Shown here: one piece after another, positions 5,946 through 6,381 of the stretch
How the letters are laid out: each line of letters starts with the position of its first letter
How positions within the stretch are numbered: position 1 is the stretch's first letter
Assembly: GCA_028870815.1 (NCBI GenBank)
Contig: JAGWOU010000115.1
Location: 1-6,381, forward strand
DNA from: Rhodospirillales bacterium
Lineage (GTDB): Bacteria; Pseudomonadota; Alphaproteobacteria; Acetobacterales; Acetobacteraceae
DNA: 6,381 bases
Direction of reading: 5' to 3'
Translations under genes and position numbers: made by a program
Notes under the pieces: generated by a model
The model's input: only the letters and a program-made list of their open reading frames with translations
Told to the model about the DNA's origin: nothing
The model's database searches: none

Positions 5946-6330
5946 AGTTAATACTCACGCCCACGCCCGGCGCCACGATAACCGCACCACCCTGGTGGTG
6001 GTGGTGATGGTGGTGGTGATGCGGTGGCGGTGGTGGCGGCGCGTAATACGAATTGTGGTGGTGATGATGGTGATGGTTGTTACCATTTCCATCGCCATTA
6101 TTATTCCAATCCACCTTTACCGCGCCTGGGGTTTTTGCCTGGGCCATTTCCGCGTCGTGCATTCGCAATGCGGCGGCGGCATTCGGGATTGGCCGGAGAA
6201 GATCGGCGTAAGACGTCACAGCCAACGGCTCAGGTGTGAGGGCGACATTCGTTGCCGCCTGGGCGGCTGTGCCACCTAATGTAGCCAGCCCGGCCAAAGC
6301 GCCGAGCAAGCCTGCGGTTTTCCGTTCCAT
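5944..6330 (-). CDS. Secreted histidine/proline-rich small protein
   Basis: This 128-residue protein starts with a clear Sec signal peptide (MERKTAGLLGALAGLATLGG, cleavage likely after AQA at 25). The mature part is about 103 residues. A short conserved-looking segment (about 34-65, including SYADLLRPIPNA) is followed by an Asn/Gly-rich linker (76-85), seven consecutive His (86-92), an NSYYA spacer, six Pro (98-103), nine His (104-112) and a hydrophobic end, VIVAPGVGVSIN. Sixteen His in a 27-residue stretch suggest binding of Zn2+, Ni2+, Cu2+ or a pH-dependent surface role in the periplasm; this is inference, as no enzyme motif is present. The ATG at 6330 was chosen over the one at 6345 because AGGAG lies exactly 6 bases upstream and the 6345 start would add five residues before the signal. 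I do not recognise a named family. Confidence 0.82.
   Translation of the reverse strand: MERKTAGLLGALAGLATLGGTAAQAATNVALTPEPLAVTSYADLLRPIPNAAAALRMHDAEMAQAKTPGAVKVDWNNNGDGNGNNHHHHHHHNSYYAPPPPPPHHHHHHHHHQGGAVIVAPGVGVSIN
5995..6075. repeat. Low-complexity GTG/ATG triplet tract coding for poly-His
   Basis: On the plus strand the DNA runs as GTG and ATG triplets (5995-6021), CGG/TGG triplets (6022-6039) and again GTG/ATG triplets (6055-6075). On the coding minus strand these are CAC/CAT His codons and CCG/CCA Pro codons. The mix of synonymous codons argues for selection on the protein rather than recent triplet slippage, though the tract may still vary in length between strains. Confidence 0.8.
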
Positions 6331-6336
6331 CTGAAA

Positions 6337-6341
6337 CTCCT
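6337..6341 (-). promoter_or_regulatory. Ribosome binding site of the His-rich gene
   Basis: Read on the minus strand this is AGGAG, 6 bases before the ATG at 6330. It is the best Shine-Dalgarno match in the window and fixes the start of the His-rich protein, excluding the in-frame ATG at 6345 which lies upstream of it. Confidence 0.85.
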
Positions 6342-6381
6342 TCACTTATAAAGAGCGGTATTACAGATGGCGAAGTGGTCC

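Noticed and set aside
5995..6279. Plus-strand open frame starting with repeated Val/Met
   Set aside because: It is the antisense reading of the poly-His/Pro codons; the minus-strand gene has a signal peptide and a strong ribosome site.
6345..6350. TATAAG on the minus strand as a -10 box of the His-rich gene
   Set aside because: A start of transcription about 7 bases downstream would fall inside the AGGAG ribosome site, leaving no functional leader, and no -35 box is visible.
1..6381. CRISPR array, tRNA, rRNA, insertion sequence or prophage
   Set aside because: No regularly spaced direct repeats, no tRNA-like or rRNA-like segment and no transposase, integrase or terminal inverted repeats were seen on either strand.

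Overview
The window is ordinary-looking, moderately GC-rich bacterial chromosome. It holds seven protein-coding genes, and I see no rRNA, tRNA, insertion sequence, phage gene or CRISPR array. Protein families and base composition suggest an alphaproteobacterium, possibly of the Acetobacteraceae; this is inference, because the window has no phylogenetic marker.

Layout from left to right: (1) an ArgE-type M20 metallodeacetylase on the minus strand (16-1152). (2) A 335-base divergent intergenic region whose right part looks like a structured 5' leader, followed by a 12-segment NCS1 nucleobase/cation symporter on the plus strand (1488-2870). A possible 31-residue ORF sits just behind it (2876-2971). 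(3) A small exported DUF3465-like protein on the minus strand (2976-3461). (4) A YdbC/PdxI-like aldo/keto reductase on the plus strand (3553-4413). (5) A Blc-type lipocalin lipoprotein on the minus strand (4410-4976), whose stop codon overlaps that of the reductase. (6) A DUF6065-like protein on the plus strand (5158-5898). (7) A secreted His/Pro-rich small protein on the minus strand (5944-6330), separated from gene 6 by a likely bidirectional terminator.

The seven genes alternate strand at every step (- + - + - + -), so none shares an operon with another in this window. Each neighbouring pair is either divergent, with a shared promoter region (1153-1487, 3462-3552, 4977-5157), or convergent with little or no spacing (2871-2975, 4410-4413, 5899-5943). 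Function therefore has to be read mostly gene by gene. The one pairing with plausible metabolic sense is the deacetylase and the NCS1 permease, which diverge from one region and could both serve nitrogen-compound salvage.

Three envelope-directed proteins occur here: the DUF3465-like protein, the lipocalin and the His-rich protein. I found no convincing new multi-gene system. The best candidates for follow-up are the permease leader, the His/Pro-rich exported protein and the two uncharacterised-family proteins.
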